Of a DNA stretch of 64,000 nucleotides, positions 35,289-42,583 are shown piece after piece. Source of the stretch: DATBQN01 sp963755825 (GTDB lineage Bacteria; Acidobacteriota; Thermoanaerobaculia; Multivoradales; UBA5704); assembly GCA_963755825.1 (NCBI GenBank), contig CAVWLA010000001.1:2294001-2358000 (forward strand). The letters run 5' to 3'. Within the stretch, counting starts at the first letter, position 1, and every line of letters starts with the position of its first letter. Position numbers and translations under genes: made by a program. The notes under the pieces were generated by a model. It did not search any database, was not told the origin of the DNA, and saw nothing but the letters and a program-made list of their open reading frames with translations.

Positions 35289-35488
35289 CGATCCAGGCGA
35301 AGCTCCTGCAGGTCGACCGAGAAGGCGACCTTTCCCTTGAGCCTGCGCAGCTCCGCATAGGCGCGGCTCGCCGCCACCATCTCGAGCCCCTGGCGGATCG
35401 TCGCGGTGATCCCTTGGCCGGTCGACTCCTGCGCTCGGACGAGGAGGTCGGCGGGGAGCTCGACGGTGATCTTCCTCGCTTCGCTCAT
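35285..35488 (-). CDS. vapB: VapB-type antitoxin
   Basis: A 67-residue protein from ATG 35488, MSEARKITVELPADLLVRAQ, with a ribbon-helix-helix-like N-terminus (ITVELPADLLVRAQ, then GITATIRQGLEMVAASRAYA). The C-terminal 25 residues (ELRRLKGKVAFSVDLQELRL) would wrap the toxin. It precedes vapC and overlaps it by four bases. The pair would bind its own promoter between 35489 and 35560. Confidence 0.85.
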   Translation of the reverse strand: MSEARKITVELPADLLVRAQESTGQGITATIRQGLEMVAASRAYAELRRLKGKVAFSVDLQELRLDR

Positions 35489-35559
35489 GCGAATCACCTT
35501 ACCAGTATACGACCCATACGGCAATATGGGGTCGACCCCGTGCTCGGGAGAACGCCCGA

Positions 35560-36255
35560 CTACCGCGCCGCGCTGCGCGCGGCCTGCTCTTCCTTCGCTT
35601 TCGCCTGCCGCGCCGCCTCGACGAGGTTGAAGGCTTCGTTGCGCATCTTGGCGCGCTTGGCGTCCTCCTCGGGGTAGCGGGGGCGGTAGCCGAGGAGGCT
35701 TTCGTCGAAGGTGAAGGGCTTCACCAGCTCGGCCTTGCCGGCGATGGTCTGGTCGCGGTTGAAGTAGGCCATGTCGTAGTTGTTGCTCATGATGATGGCC
35801 TCCTCCGGACAGGCGTCGACGCAATAGCCGCAGAAGATGCAGCGCAGCATGTCGATCTCGTAGACCAGCGGGTACTTCTCGATGTTGACGTCGGGGTGCT
35901 CGCCGGCCTCGATGTGGATGCATTCGGCCGGGCAGGCCTGGGCGCAGAGGAAGCAGGCGACGCAGCGCACCGAGCCGTCCGGCCGCGTGGTGAGGATGTG
36001 GTGGCCGCGGAAGCGGTGGCTGTAGTCGCGCCGCTCCTCCGGGTACTGGATCGTCGGCAGCTTGCCGAAGATGTTCTTGACGAAGTGGCGCAACGTCACC
36101 GCCAGGCCGCCGAAGAGCGGCAGGTAGAGCCGCTCGCCGAGGCTCGGCCGGTAGGGGCGCGTCTCTCTGGGGTGGTTCTGCAGCCCGTCCCACTTGCCGG
36201 CATCGCTCGGCCGGCGATCGAAGGACGGGGAGGCCTGGCGCGACGGGCTCGTCAT
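35560..36255 (-). CDS. nuoI: NADH-quinone oxidoreductase subunit I
   Basis: A 231-residue subunit carrying two 4Fe-4S clusters. The motifs are CVACFLCAQACPAECIHI and CIFCGYCVDACPEEAI. The N-terminal amphipathic helix LPLFGGLAVTLRHFVKNIFG matches NuoI proteins that lie along the membrane arm. ATG 36255 overlaps the nuoCD stop by four bases. In the complex, NuoI passes electrons to the N2 cluster of NuoB. No further nuo gene follows; a VapBC module lies downstream. Confidence 0.93.
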   Translation of the reverse strand: MTSPSRQASPSFDRRPSDAGKWDGLQNHPRETRPYRPSLGERLYLPLFGGLAVTLRHFVKNIFGKLPTIQYPEERRDYSHRFRGHHILTTRPDGSVRCVACFLCAQACPAECIHIEAGEHPDVNIEKYPLVYEIDMLRCIFCGYCVDACPEEAIIMSNNYDMAYFNRDQTIAGKAELVKPFTFDESLLGYRPRYPEEDAKRAKMRNEAFNLVEAARQAKAKEEQAARSAAR

Positions 36256-38003
36256 CGTTCGAGCTCTCCGGCGATGACGTTCAGGCCGCCGAGCGAGACG
36301 ATGGCGTCGGCGAGCGAGCCGCCGTCGATCAGGCGGGAGAAGGTCGAGAAGATCGGGAAGCAGGGGGGCCGGCACTTCAGGCGGTACGGCTTGCTGCTGC
36401 CGTCGCTGATGGCGTAGAAGCCGAGCTCGCCGTTCGCTCCCTCGACCATCGAATAGGTCTCGCCCTCGGGCACCTGGATGCCGTCCATGATCAGCTTGAA
36501 GTGGTAGATCATGGCCTCCATCTGGTTGTAGCAGGCCTCCTTGGGCGGCAGCGCCACGTGCGGATCGCTGGTGATGTGCGACCCCTCCGGCATGCCGCGG
36601 TCGAGGAGCTGGCGGATGATCTTCAGCGACTCGCGGATCTCCAGCATGCGGATGCGGAAGCGGTCGTAGACGTCGCCGCCGTAGAGCACCGGCACGTCCC
36701 AGTCGACGGTGTCATAGAGGTCGTAGGGGTGGGCGCGGCGGACGTCGTAGGGGACGCCGGAGGCGCGCAGGCAGGGCCCCGTCCAGCCCCAGTTGACCGC
36801 CTCCTCGCCGGAGATCGCGGCGATCCCCACCGAGCGGTCGATCCAGATGCGGTTCTTCTCGACCAGCCGCTCGACGTCGTCGACGAAGGGCGGGATGATC
36901 TCGAGCAGCCGCCGGCAGCGCGCCATGAAATCGGGCGGCAGATCCTGCGACAGGCCGCCGATGCGGCCGTAGGAGACCGTCAGGCGGGCGCCGCAGCAGC
37001 TCTCGAGCAGGCCGTAGATCTCCTCGCGCGGCTGGAACATGTACCAGAAGTTGGTGAGCCCGCCGGAGTCGACCATCGTCGTGCCGTTGCACACGCAGTG
37101 GTCCATGATGCGGGAGAACTCGGAGAGGATGGTCCGCGCCCACACCGCCTTCGGCGGCACCTCGACCTTGAGCAGCGACTCGACGGTCCGGCAGTAGCCG
37201 ACGTTGTTGATGAACGAGGAGCAGTAGTTGAGGCGGTCGGTGTAGGGGATCACCTGCTGCCAGTTGTGGGTCTCGGACATTTTCTCGAAGCAGCGGTGGA
37301 GATAGCCGATCTCGACGTCCGAGGCGACGATGGTCTCGCCGTCGAGCACCGCCATCAGCCGGAAGGTGCCGTGCATGGCGGGGTGCGACGGGCCGATGTT
37401 GACCGTCATCCGCTCGAAGAGGTCGTCCTCGTTCGAAGGCAGATCGAAGTGCGGCTGGTAGATCTTGTCCTCGGTCAGGATCCAGCGCCGCGCCGGGTCG
37501 TAGTCCTTGCGCAGCGGATACCCCTCGAACCCCTCGTGGCAGAGGATGCGGCGCAGGTTCGGATGCCCTTCGATGGTCAAGCCGAACATGTCGTAGAGCT
37601 CGCGCTCGAACCAGTTGCAGCCCTTCCACACCGGGATCAGCGAGGGGAGCGGATCGCCCTCGTCGACCGGCACCTTGAGGCGCAGCCGCGCGGCGCGCGG
37701 GATCGAGTAGAGGTGGTAGACGGCGTCGAAGCGCGGCGTGCGGTCCGGGAAGTCGACGCCGGCCAGATCGAGCATGAGGTCGAAGCGGGTCGCCGGGTTG
37801 TCGCGCAGCTCCTTCGCGAGGTCGGCCAAGATCTCGCGCCGCACGATCCAGGTCGGCTGATCGAGGCCGTCCTGGCTGGTGATGCTGCCGGCGGGGAACT
37901 TGGCGAGGACGCCCACCAGAGCATCCGATCCCGCCTCCGATCCCGCGCCCTGCCCGGCGGGAGCGCCCGTCTCAGGCCGGGGTGGTGACGCGATCGTCGA
38001 CAC
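36252..38003 (-). CDS. nuoCD: Fused NADH-quinone oxidoreductase subunit C/D
   Basis: A 583-residue fusion. The C part spans about residues 20-190 and ends with the 30-kDa subunit signature region (ERELYDMFGLTIEGHPNLRR). The D part has VNIGPSHPAMHGTFRLMAVL (49-kDa subunit with the quinone-site His), GYLHRCFEKMSE, and PRGEIYGL-like residues written here as QPREEIYGLLESC. D also ends with the conserved LPPKEA and ANGELGFYAIS. The two domains line the quinone-binding pocket with NuoB. It overlaps nuoB by 32 bases and nuoI by four. Confidence 0.93.
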   Translation of the reverse strand: MSTIASPPRPETGAPAGQGAGSEAGSDALVGVLAKFPAGSITSQDGLDQPTWIVRREILADLAKELRDNPATRFDLMLDLAGVDFPDRTPRFDAVYHLYSIPRAARLRLKVPVDEGDPLPSLIPVWKGCNWFERELYDMFGLTIEGHPNLRRILCHEGFEGYPLRKDYDPARRWILTEDKIYQPHFDLPSNEDDLFERMTVNIGPSHPAMHGTFRLMAVLDGETIVASDVEIGYLHRCFEKMSETHNWQQVIPYTDRLNYCSSFINNVGYCRTVESLLKVEVPPKAVWARTILSEFSRIMDHCVCNGTTMVDSGGLTNFWYMFQPREEIYGLLESCCGARLTVSYGRIGGLSQDLPPDFMARCRRLLEIIPPFVDDVERLVEKNRIWIDRSVGIAAISGEEAVNWGWTGPCLRASGVPYDVRRAHPYDLYDTVDWDVPVLYGGDVYDRFRIRMLEIRESLKIIRQLLDRGMPEGSHITSDPHVALPPKEACYNQMEAMIYHFKLIMDGIQVPEGETYSMVEGANGELGFYAISDGSSKPYRLKCRPPCFPIFSTFSRLIDGGSLADAIVSLGGLNVIAGELER

Positions 38004-38520
38004 GCGCGGCCTCCTGGGATGCGACCTCTTCCGCCTGCTGGAGCCGGATGAGCGTGCGGTTCTTCTTGCGGTCGCGGGTCACCCGCTCCTTGAGCTGCAG
38101 GATGCCGTACATCAGGCCCTCCGGCGTCGGCGGGCAGCCCGGCACGTAGACGTCGACGGGGATCACCTCGTCGATCCCCTGCATGACGTGGTAGGCGCGG
38201 TAGAAACCGCCCGAGCAGGCGCAGGCGCCCATCGAGATGACCCATTTGGGATCGGCCATCTGGTCGTAGATCTTCTTCAGCACCGGGGCCATCTTGTCGT
38301 TGATGGTGCCGGCGACGAGCAGCACGTCGCTCTGCCGCGGCGAGAAGCGCACCACCTCCGAGCCGAAGCGCGCCACGTCGTAGTGGCTCGACAGCGTCGA
38401 CATGAACTCGATGGCGCAGCAGGCGGTGCCGAAGGGGAAGGGCCAGAAGGAGTTGCGCTGCGCCCAGTCCTCCAAATTCTCGAACTTGGTGGTGACCCAG
38501 CTTTCTCCGACGATGTTCAT
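37972..38520 (-). CDS. nuoB: NADH-quinone oxidoreductase subunit B
   Basis: A 182-residue subunit that binds the terminal N2 4Fe-4S cluster. Motifs: WPFPFGTACCAIEFMST (tandem Cys), SPRQSDVLLVAGTINDKMAP, SMGACACSGGFYRAYHVMQG and VYVPGCPPTPEGLMYGILQL, which supply all four cluster cysteines. It is the first gene of this minus-strand cluster. NuoA, the usual upstream neighbour, is absent; a rubrerythrin-like gene and a large inverted repeat lie upstream. Confidence 0.94.
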   Translation of the reverse strand: MNIVGESWVTTKFENLEDWAQRNSFWPFPFGTACCAIEFMSTLSSHYDVARFGSEVVRFSPRQSDVLLVAGTINDKMAPVLKKIYDQMADPKWVISMGACACSGGFYRAYHVMQGIDEVIPVDVYVPGCPPTPEGLMYGILQLKERVTRDRKKNRTLIRLQQAEEVASQEAARVDDRVTTPA

Positions 38521-38636
38521 GGGGTGATCCTCTCGGGCCAGAGTCTACCACTTGTAACCGGCGGTCACAAGCGCTGTAACGTCAATGGATAGAGCGGCTT
38601 GCCGCCGAAATCGGGGATCTGTCCGGAAGAGATCTA

Positions 38637-38712
38637 CGGTAGGGGCGGAGCTTGCCTCCGCCCGCCGTTGCAGGCATTTAGCGGCGGGCGGAGGCAAGCT
38701 CCGCCCCTACCG
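38637..38712. repeat. Perfect 31-bp inverted repeat with 14-nt loop
   Basis: The arm at 38637-38667 (CGGTAGGGGCGGAG then CTTGCCTCCGCCCGCCG) is the exact reverse complement of 38682-38712. Within each arm the sequence is itself partly palindromic (GGCGGAG and CTCCGCC). No T-run follows. A perfect 31-bp stem is longer than a normal terminator and suggests a REP- or MITE-like mobile repeat in the gap upstream of nuoB. Confidence 0.85.
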
Positions 38713-38777
38713 GTGGGCATGTGGTTTCGGCAGGGCGTAGCGCTTCGAGAGTCGGTCGCCGACGTCCGGCCGCGCGC

Positions 38778-39227
38778 CTACGAGCGCGCGGCGCCGGTGT
38801 TGCCGGTGGCGCCCTTCTCCACCTCGACGGGGAGCGAGACGTCGCCGGGGGCCGCGTCGAGGGCGTCGCGGAGGGCCTCCATCTGGCGGAGGTGGTCCTT
38901 CTGGGCGGAGACGACCTTGAGCAGCACGTCGGCGCCGGGCTCGCCCAGATCCTTGATCATCTTCGGGTAGAGGACGTCGTTCTCGAAGCGCTCCTCGGAG
39001 ACGGCGCGGGCGAGATCGGTGTCCCTGCCGCGCACCTCGCCGGCGGCCTCGAGGAGCGCCATGGCCAAGCGGTCCTTGGCGCCGGCGAGCCGCGACCAGG
39101 CCTTGGCGACGTTGGGCAGCCCGTCGCGCTCCGCCTGCTCGGCGTAGGCGCGGAAGCGCGCGGCGCTCGCCGCCTCGCCGGTGAAGGCGGTCTTCAGGTA
39201 CTCCTGGAGTCGCGGGATCCTCGACAC
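38778..39227 (-). CDS. Rubrerythrin-like ferritin-superfamily protein
   Basis: A 149-residue four-helix protein from GTG 39227 behind GGAGACGGCC. It starts SRIPRLQEYLKTAFTGEAAS, where Glu and the following ARFRAYAEQAERDGLPNVA resemble the first iron-ligand helix of rubrerythrins. The second half (EERFENDVLYPKMIKDLGEP; AQKDHLRQMEALRDAL) supplies further Glu/His ligands. There is no C-terminal rubredoxin domain. It probably handles peroxide or iron. The diiron ligand set looks incomplete compared with classic rubrerythrin, so its activity is uncertain. Confidence 0.7.
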   Translation of the reverse strand: MSRIPRLQEYLKTAFTGEAASAARFRAYAEQAERDGLPNVAKAWSRLAGAKDRLAMALLEAAGEVRGRDTDLARAVSEERFENDVLYPKMIKDLGEPGADVLLKVVSAQKDHLRQMEALRDALDAAPGDVSLPVEVEKGATGNTGAARS

Positions 39228-39484
39228 GGCCGTCTCCTCGAAGATGAGCGCTGTTTTGATTTGTACGCCGCCCGCCGGGGCTCGCGTCCTGACCCGCGGC
39301 GGCTTCGCGCTAAGATGACGGGCGCCGGCCTCAACAGCCGGCGCCACGACCGGGCCATTCTATGCAACTCAGGGCAGCCGTCCAACCGCGGCGCGGCGAG
39401 CGGGCGGGCGGGGAAACTTCGCCTGCCGGCGCGCCGTAGACCCAGGAAGCGTGCGGGCGCCGCCGCGGCGCCCTCGAAGCCACC

Positions 39485-41530
39485 GTGACCGAGCGAACCT
39501 CCCGCCGCCGCGCCGTCGCCATCTCCGCGGCGCTCGTGCTCGCCCTCCTGGTGATCTTCGCCAGCGTGCACCTGCCCTACCTGACGACGCTGGCGCGGCT
39601 CGGCCTCGTCGCCTGCGCGGTGCTGTTCTTCTTCTGGGTGGCGGCCCGCCTCTACCGCCTCCTGCTCTGGAAGGTCAGCCGGCGCCTCGCCTTCTCCTAC
39701 TTCCTCGCCGGCGTGCTGCCGATCTTCATGGCGCTCCTCCTCGCCGCCGTCGGCGCCTACTTCCTCGCCGGCTTCTTCATGGGGCACCTCTACCGCGACA
39801 CCGCGCGCACGCTCGCCTACGAGGTCGAGACCCTGGCCGCCGACCGCGCCCGCGAGTTCCAGCAGAGCGGCAGGCCGGTCGTCGCCGACGGCGACGCCTT
39901 CGCCGTCGGCTACTACAGGAACGGCCGCCGGGTGGCGGGCGATCCGCGCACCCCGGCCGTCTGGCCGGCGCGCCTGGCCGAGCTCTGCGCCGATCCCGGC
40001 CGCGGCCGCCGCGAGCTGATGGTCCCCTTCATGCCGGGACCGCACGGCAACGTCACTCTCGCCGGCGCGGCCGCCTACCGCGGCGCCGGCGCCGTCGTGC
40101 TCTACGCCGGCGACCTCGAGCAGGCGCTCTCGGCGGCGAGCGGCGTCTGGGTCGAGCTGCTGCGCGCGGACGAGCCGGAGGCGGGGGAGGTCATCCACTT
40201 CCAGTGGAACAATCTCAACCTGCCGCTGCAGCGCATCCACCGCGAGCGCGCGGTGGGGAGCGCCGAGGCCTTCTTCAAGCAGCGCTCCGAGGGGAGCCGG
40301 CTGTGGGACGACCCCATCCTCTACTGGGGCGAGCGGGCGAGCCAGCTGCTGCGCTGGGACGCGCCGCCGGCGGCGGGCGGCGGGCGGCAAGCCGCCGCGA
40401 CGCCCGCCGGCGCCGTGCCGCTCGACGTCACCCTGCGCTCGACGCCGCGCACCCTCATCCGCCACCTCTTCTCGATCTCGGCGGAGATCGATTCGGCGGC
40501 GTGGGGGGCGCTCATCGCGCTCGCCTTCCTGCTCTTCGACCTCTACCTCGCGGCGACCATCATGGCGCTCTTCATGATCGTCGGCCTGTCGCGGGCGGTC
40601 AACCGCATGAGCCAGGCGACCGCCGCGGTGCAGGCGGGCGACTTCTCGGTGCGCATCCCGGTGCGCCGCAAGGACCAGATCGGCGCCCTGCAGCGCTCGT
40701 TCAACCAGATGGCGGGGAACCTCGAGACCCTGGTCGCCGCGGCGGCGCAGAAGGAGTCGATCGAGAAGGAGCTCGCCATCGCGCGCGACCTCCAGCAGAG
40801 CCTCATCCCCACCGACCTGCCGGCGGGCGGCGCGGTCGAGTTCGCCACCCTCTTCGAGCCCTCGGCGGCGATCGGCGGCGACTACTTCGACGTCCTGACG
40901 CGCGGCCCCGGCCACCTCGCCGTCTTCATCGCCGACGTCTCCGGCCACGGCCTGTCGACCGGCCTGCGCATGGCGATGATCAAGAGCGCCTTGAACATCC
41001 TCGTCGAGGACGGCGCGCCGCCCGAGGCGATCCTCCGCCGGCTCGACTCGCTCGTCCGCGCCGACGTCGAGACGCGCTCCTTCGTCACCGCGACGCTCGC
41101 CCTGATCGACCTCGAGCTCGGCTGCCTCGAGATCTGGAACGCCGGCCATCCGCCGACCTATCTGCTGCGCGGCGGCGCGGTCGAGGAGATCCTCCTTCCC
41201 AGCTCGGCGCTCGGCGGCCTGGGGGCGTTCTACGACCGCCGCACCGTCCACCTGGAGCCGGGCGACGTCGTCGTCTGGCTCTCCGACGGCCTCATCGAAG
41301 CCCCCGGCGCCGACGGCCAGCCCTTCGGCTACGAGGCCACCCTCGCCGCGCTCGCCGGCCCCCGCGCCGGCGCCCCCGAGGTGCGCGACAGGCTGCTGCA
41401 GGCGATCGCCCGCCACGCCGGCCACACGCCGCCCGAGGACGACCGCACCCTGGTGGTGATGGAGTGGCGCGGCGTCACCGCCCGCGCCGAGCCGCCGCGG
41501 CTCGCCGTCGCCGCCGGGCGATCGCTGTAG
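39485..41530 (+). CDS. Membrane HAMP/PP2C serine phosphatase (RsbU/SpoIIE type)
   Basis: A 681-residue signalling phosphatase. Two N-terminal membrane segments (AISAALVLALLVIFASVHLP; LIALAFLLFDLYLAATIMAL appears later) frame an extracytoplasmic sensor region. A HAMP linker (RAVNRMSQATAAVQAGDFSV) follows, then a coiled coil (EKELAIARDLQQSLIPTDLP). The PP2C_SIG domain has IGGDYFDVL, VFIADVSGHGLSTGLRMAMI and IWNAGHPPTYLLRGG, with its metal-binding Asp residues intact. Such enzymes control anti-sigma antagonists in partner switching. The last 23 codons fall in a 69-bp direct repeat copied again after the next two genes. Confidence 0.9.
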   Translation: MTERTSRRRAVAISAALVLALLVIFASVHLPYLTTLARLGLVACAVLFFFWVAARLYRLLLWKVSRRLAFSYFLAGVLPIFMALLLAAVGAYFLAGFFMGHLYRDTARTLAYEVETLAADRAREFQQSGRPVVADGDAFAVGYYRNGRRVAGDPRTPAVWPARLAELCADPGRGRRELMVPFMPGPHGNVTLAGAAAYRGAGAVVLYAGDLEQALSAASGVWVELLRADEPEAGEVIHFQWNNLNLPLQRIHRERAVGSAEAFFKQRSEGSRLWDDPILYWGERASQLLRWDAPPAAGGGRQAAATPAGAVPLDVTLRSTPRTLIRHLFSISAEIDSAAWGALIALAFLLFDLYLAATIMALFMIVGLSRAVNRMSQATAAVQAGDFSVRIPVRRKDQIGALQRSFNQMAGNLETLVAAAAQKESIEKELAIARDLQQSLIPTDLPAGGAVEFATLFEPSAAIGGDYFDVLTRGPGHLAVFIADVSGHGLSTGLRMAMIKSALNILVEDGAPPEAILRRLDSLVRADVETRSFVTATLALIDLELGCLEIWNAGHPPTYLLRGGAVEEILLPSSALGGLGAFYDRRTVHLEPGDVVVWLSDGLIEAPGADGQPFGYEATLAALAGPRAGAPEVRDRLLQAIARHAGHTPPEDDRTLVVMEWRGVTARAEPPRLAVAAGRSL

Positions 41531-41545
41531 CAAGGTTTTCTTCCG
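41477..41545 (+). repeat. 69-bp direct repeat, copy 1 (within and past the rsbU-type stop)
   Basis: This copy covers the last codons of the phosphatase gene, its TAG and 15 bases beyond. It matches 42411-42479 over all 69 positions with five mismatches and no gap; the last 43 positions are identical. The two copies bracket the nucleotidyltransferase cassette. Confidence 0.9.
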
Positions 41546-41594
41546 TCGCAATCCCGAAGGAGCCCCCGCCGAAGTCGGGTGATACGGTAAGCGC

Positions 41595-41834
41595 ATGAAT
41601 CAGGACGATCTCCGAAGCTACGCGGAGCGCGATTGGGAGCTGGTCGCGGCGGCCAAGCGGAGCTATTGGATCGAGCGCAAGCTCACGCTGCTTCCCGCTC
41701 AGGCGCTGGCTCTTGCGGAGAGCCTGCGCCTGCACGCGCGGGCGCTGCGTCCTGACTGGCCGTCGGCAGGCGACCGGCTGGAGGATGCCGAGGTGCATTC
41801 CATGGTTTCCGCGAGCTTGCGGCTTGTGCGCTGA
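41595..41834 (+). CDS. Small partner protein of a nucleotidyltransferase cassette
   Basis: A 79-residue helical protein, MNQDDLRSYAERDWELVAAA, then KRSYWIERKLTLLPAQALAL. I recognise no named family, but small helical proteins of this size often precede AbiEii-like nucleotidyltransferases as the antitoxin or accessory partner. Its stop overlaps the likely start of that gene by eleven bases. It lies between two 69-bp direct repeats, so it probably arrived with the cassette. Confidence 0.65.
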   Translation: MNQDDLRSYAERDWELVAAAKRSYWIERKLTLLPAQALALAESLRLHARALRPDWPSAGDRLEDAEVHSMVSASLRLVR

Positions 41835-42402
41835 CTCGGTCGTCGTTCAGGCTCTGGCGGCGGCGGCTCCTGTGCTGCGCCGCGCGGGAGATCGCTGGTA
41901 TCTCTTCGGCGCGCAGGCCGTCGCCATTTGGGGGCAACCGCGGATGAGCGCGGACGTGGACGTCACGGCGGCGATCACCAGCCAGCACGATGCCTTTGTC
42001 GAGGCGATGAAGGGAGCGGGTTTCGACCTCCGCGTCGACGACTGGCGACGCTTCCTCGCGCGCACGCGAGTGCTGCCTTTTCTCTACCGAGCGAGCGAGC
42101 TGCCGTTCGACGTTGTCCTGGCGGGTCCGGGTCTCGAAGACGAGTTCCTGGACCGTGCCATCCCCGTGCAGCTCGCGGGCATCACCGTTCCGGTGATCAG
42201 CCCTGAAGATCTCGTCATCACCAAGATCCTGGCGAGCCGCCCGAAAGACCTCGAAGACGTCCGCACCATTCTTGCAGAGCGCCACGCGCAGCTCGATCTG
42301 GCACGGGTGCGCTCACTCCTGGGCCTGCTCGAGCAGGCCCTTTCCCGAGGTGATCTCTTACCCGAGCTCGAAAGGTTGCTGGCGGCCGCTCGCGGCGCCT
42401 GA
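41824..42402 (+). CDS. AbiEii-like nucleotidyltransferase
   Basis: A 192-residue protein from TTG 41824, overlapping the upstream gene. It has the minimal nucleotidyltransferase core: WYLFGAQAVAIWGQPRMSAD followed by VDV, giving the G-x-A helix and the Asp-x-Asp metal pair. ELPFDVVLAGPGLEDEF then supplies the third acidic strand, and ISPEDLVITKILASRPKDLE is the usual C-terminal signature of these DUF6036/AbiEii-like proteins. Such proteins are commonly toxins or abortive-infection effectors. The cassette is flanked by direct repeats. The target nucleotide or RNA is unknown. Confidence 0.75.
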   Translation: MCADSVVVQALAAAAPVLRRAGDRWYLFGAQAVAIWGQPRMSADVDVTAAITSQHDAFVEAMKGAGFDLRVDDWRRFLARTRVLPFLYRASELPFDVVLAGPGLEDEFLDRAIPVQLAGITVPVISPEDLVITKILASRPKDLEDVRTILAERHAQLDLARVRSLLGLLEQALSRGDLLPELERLLAAARGA

Positions 42403-42410
42403 CGCGGGCC

Positions 42411-42479
42411 ACCGACCGCGCCGAGCCGCCTCGAGGCGCCGTCGCCGCCGGGCGATCGCTGTAGCAAGGTTTTCTTCCG
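42411..42479 (+). repeat. 69-bp direct repeat, copy 2 (orphan end of the rsbU-type gene)
   Basis: This copy repeats the phosphatase gene's last codons, including the AVAAGRSL-stop reading, although no gene reads into it. It begins nine bases after the nucleotidyltransferase stop. With copy 1 it forms a direct repeat around the 41,546-42,410 cassette. Confidence 0.9.
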
Positions 42480-42583
42480 AAACAGCAGTTTTCTGATAGC
42501 GGCGCCGTCGCCGCACGGTCTACAAAGGCTGTGGGACTGGCCGACATCCCGTCGCAGCGCCAGTCGTCACAGGAGATCAAGGC

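Noticed and set aside
41545..41555. GTCGCAATCCC next to the 69-bp repeat, identical to the first 11 bases of the CRISPR repeat
   Set aside because: The match stops after 11 bases, the other copy of the direct repeat lacks it, and no second unit is present; probably chance.
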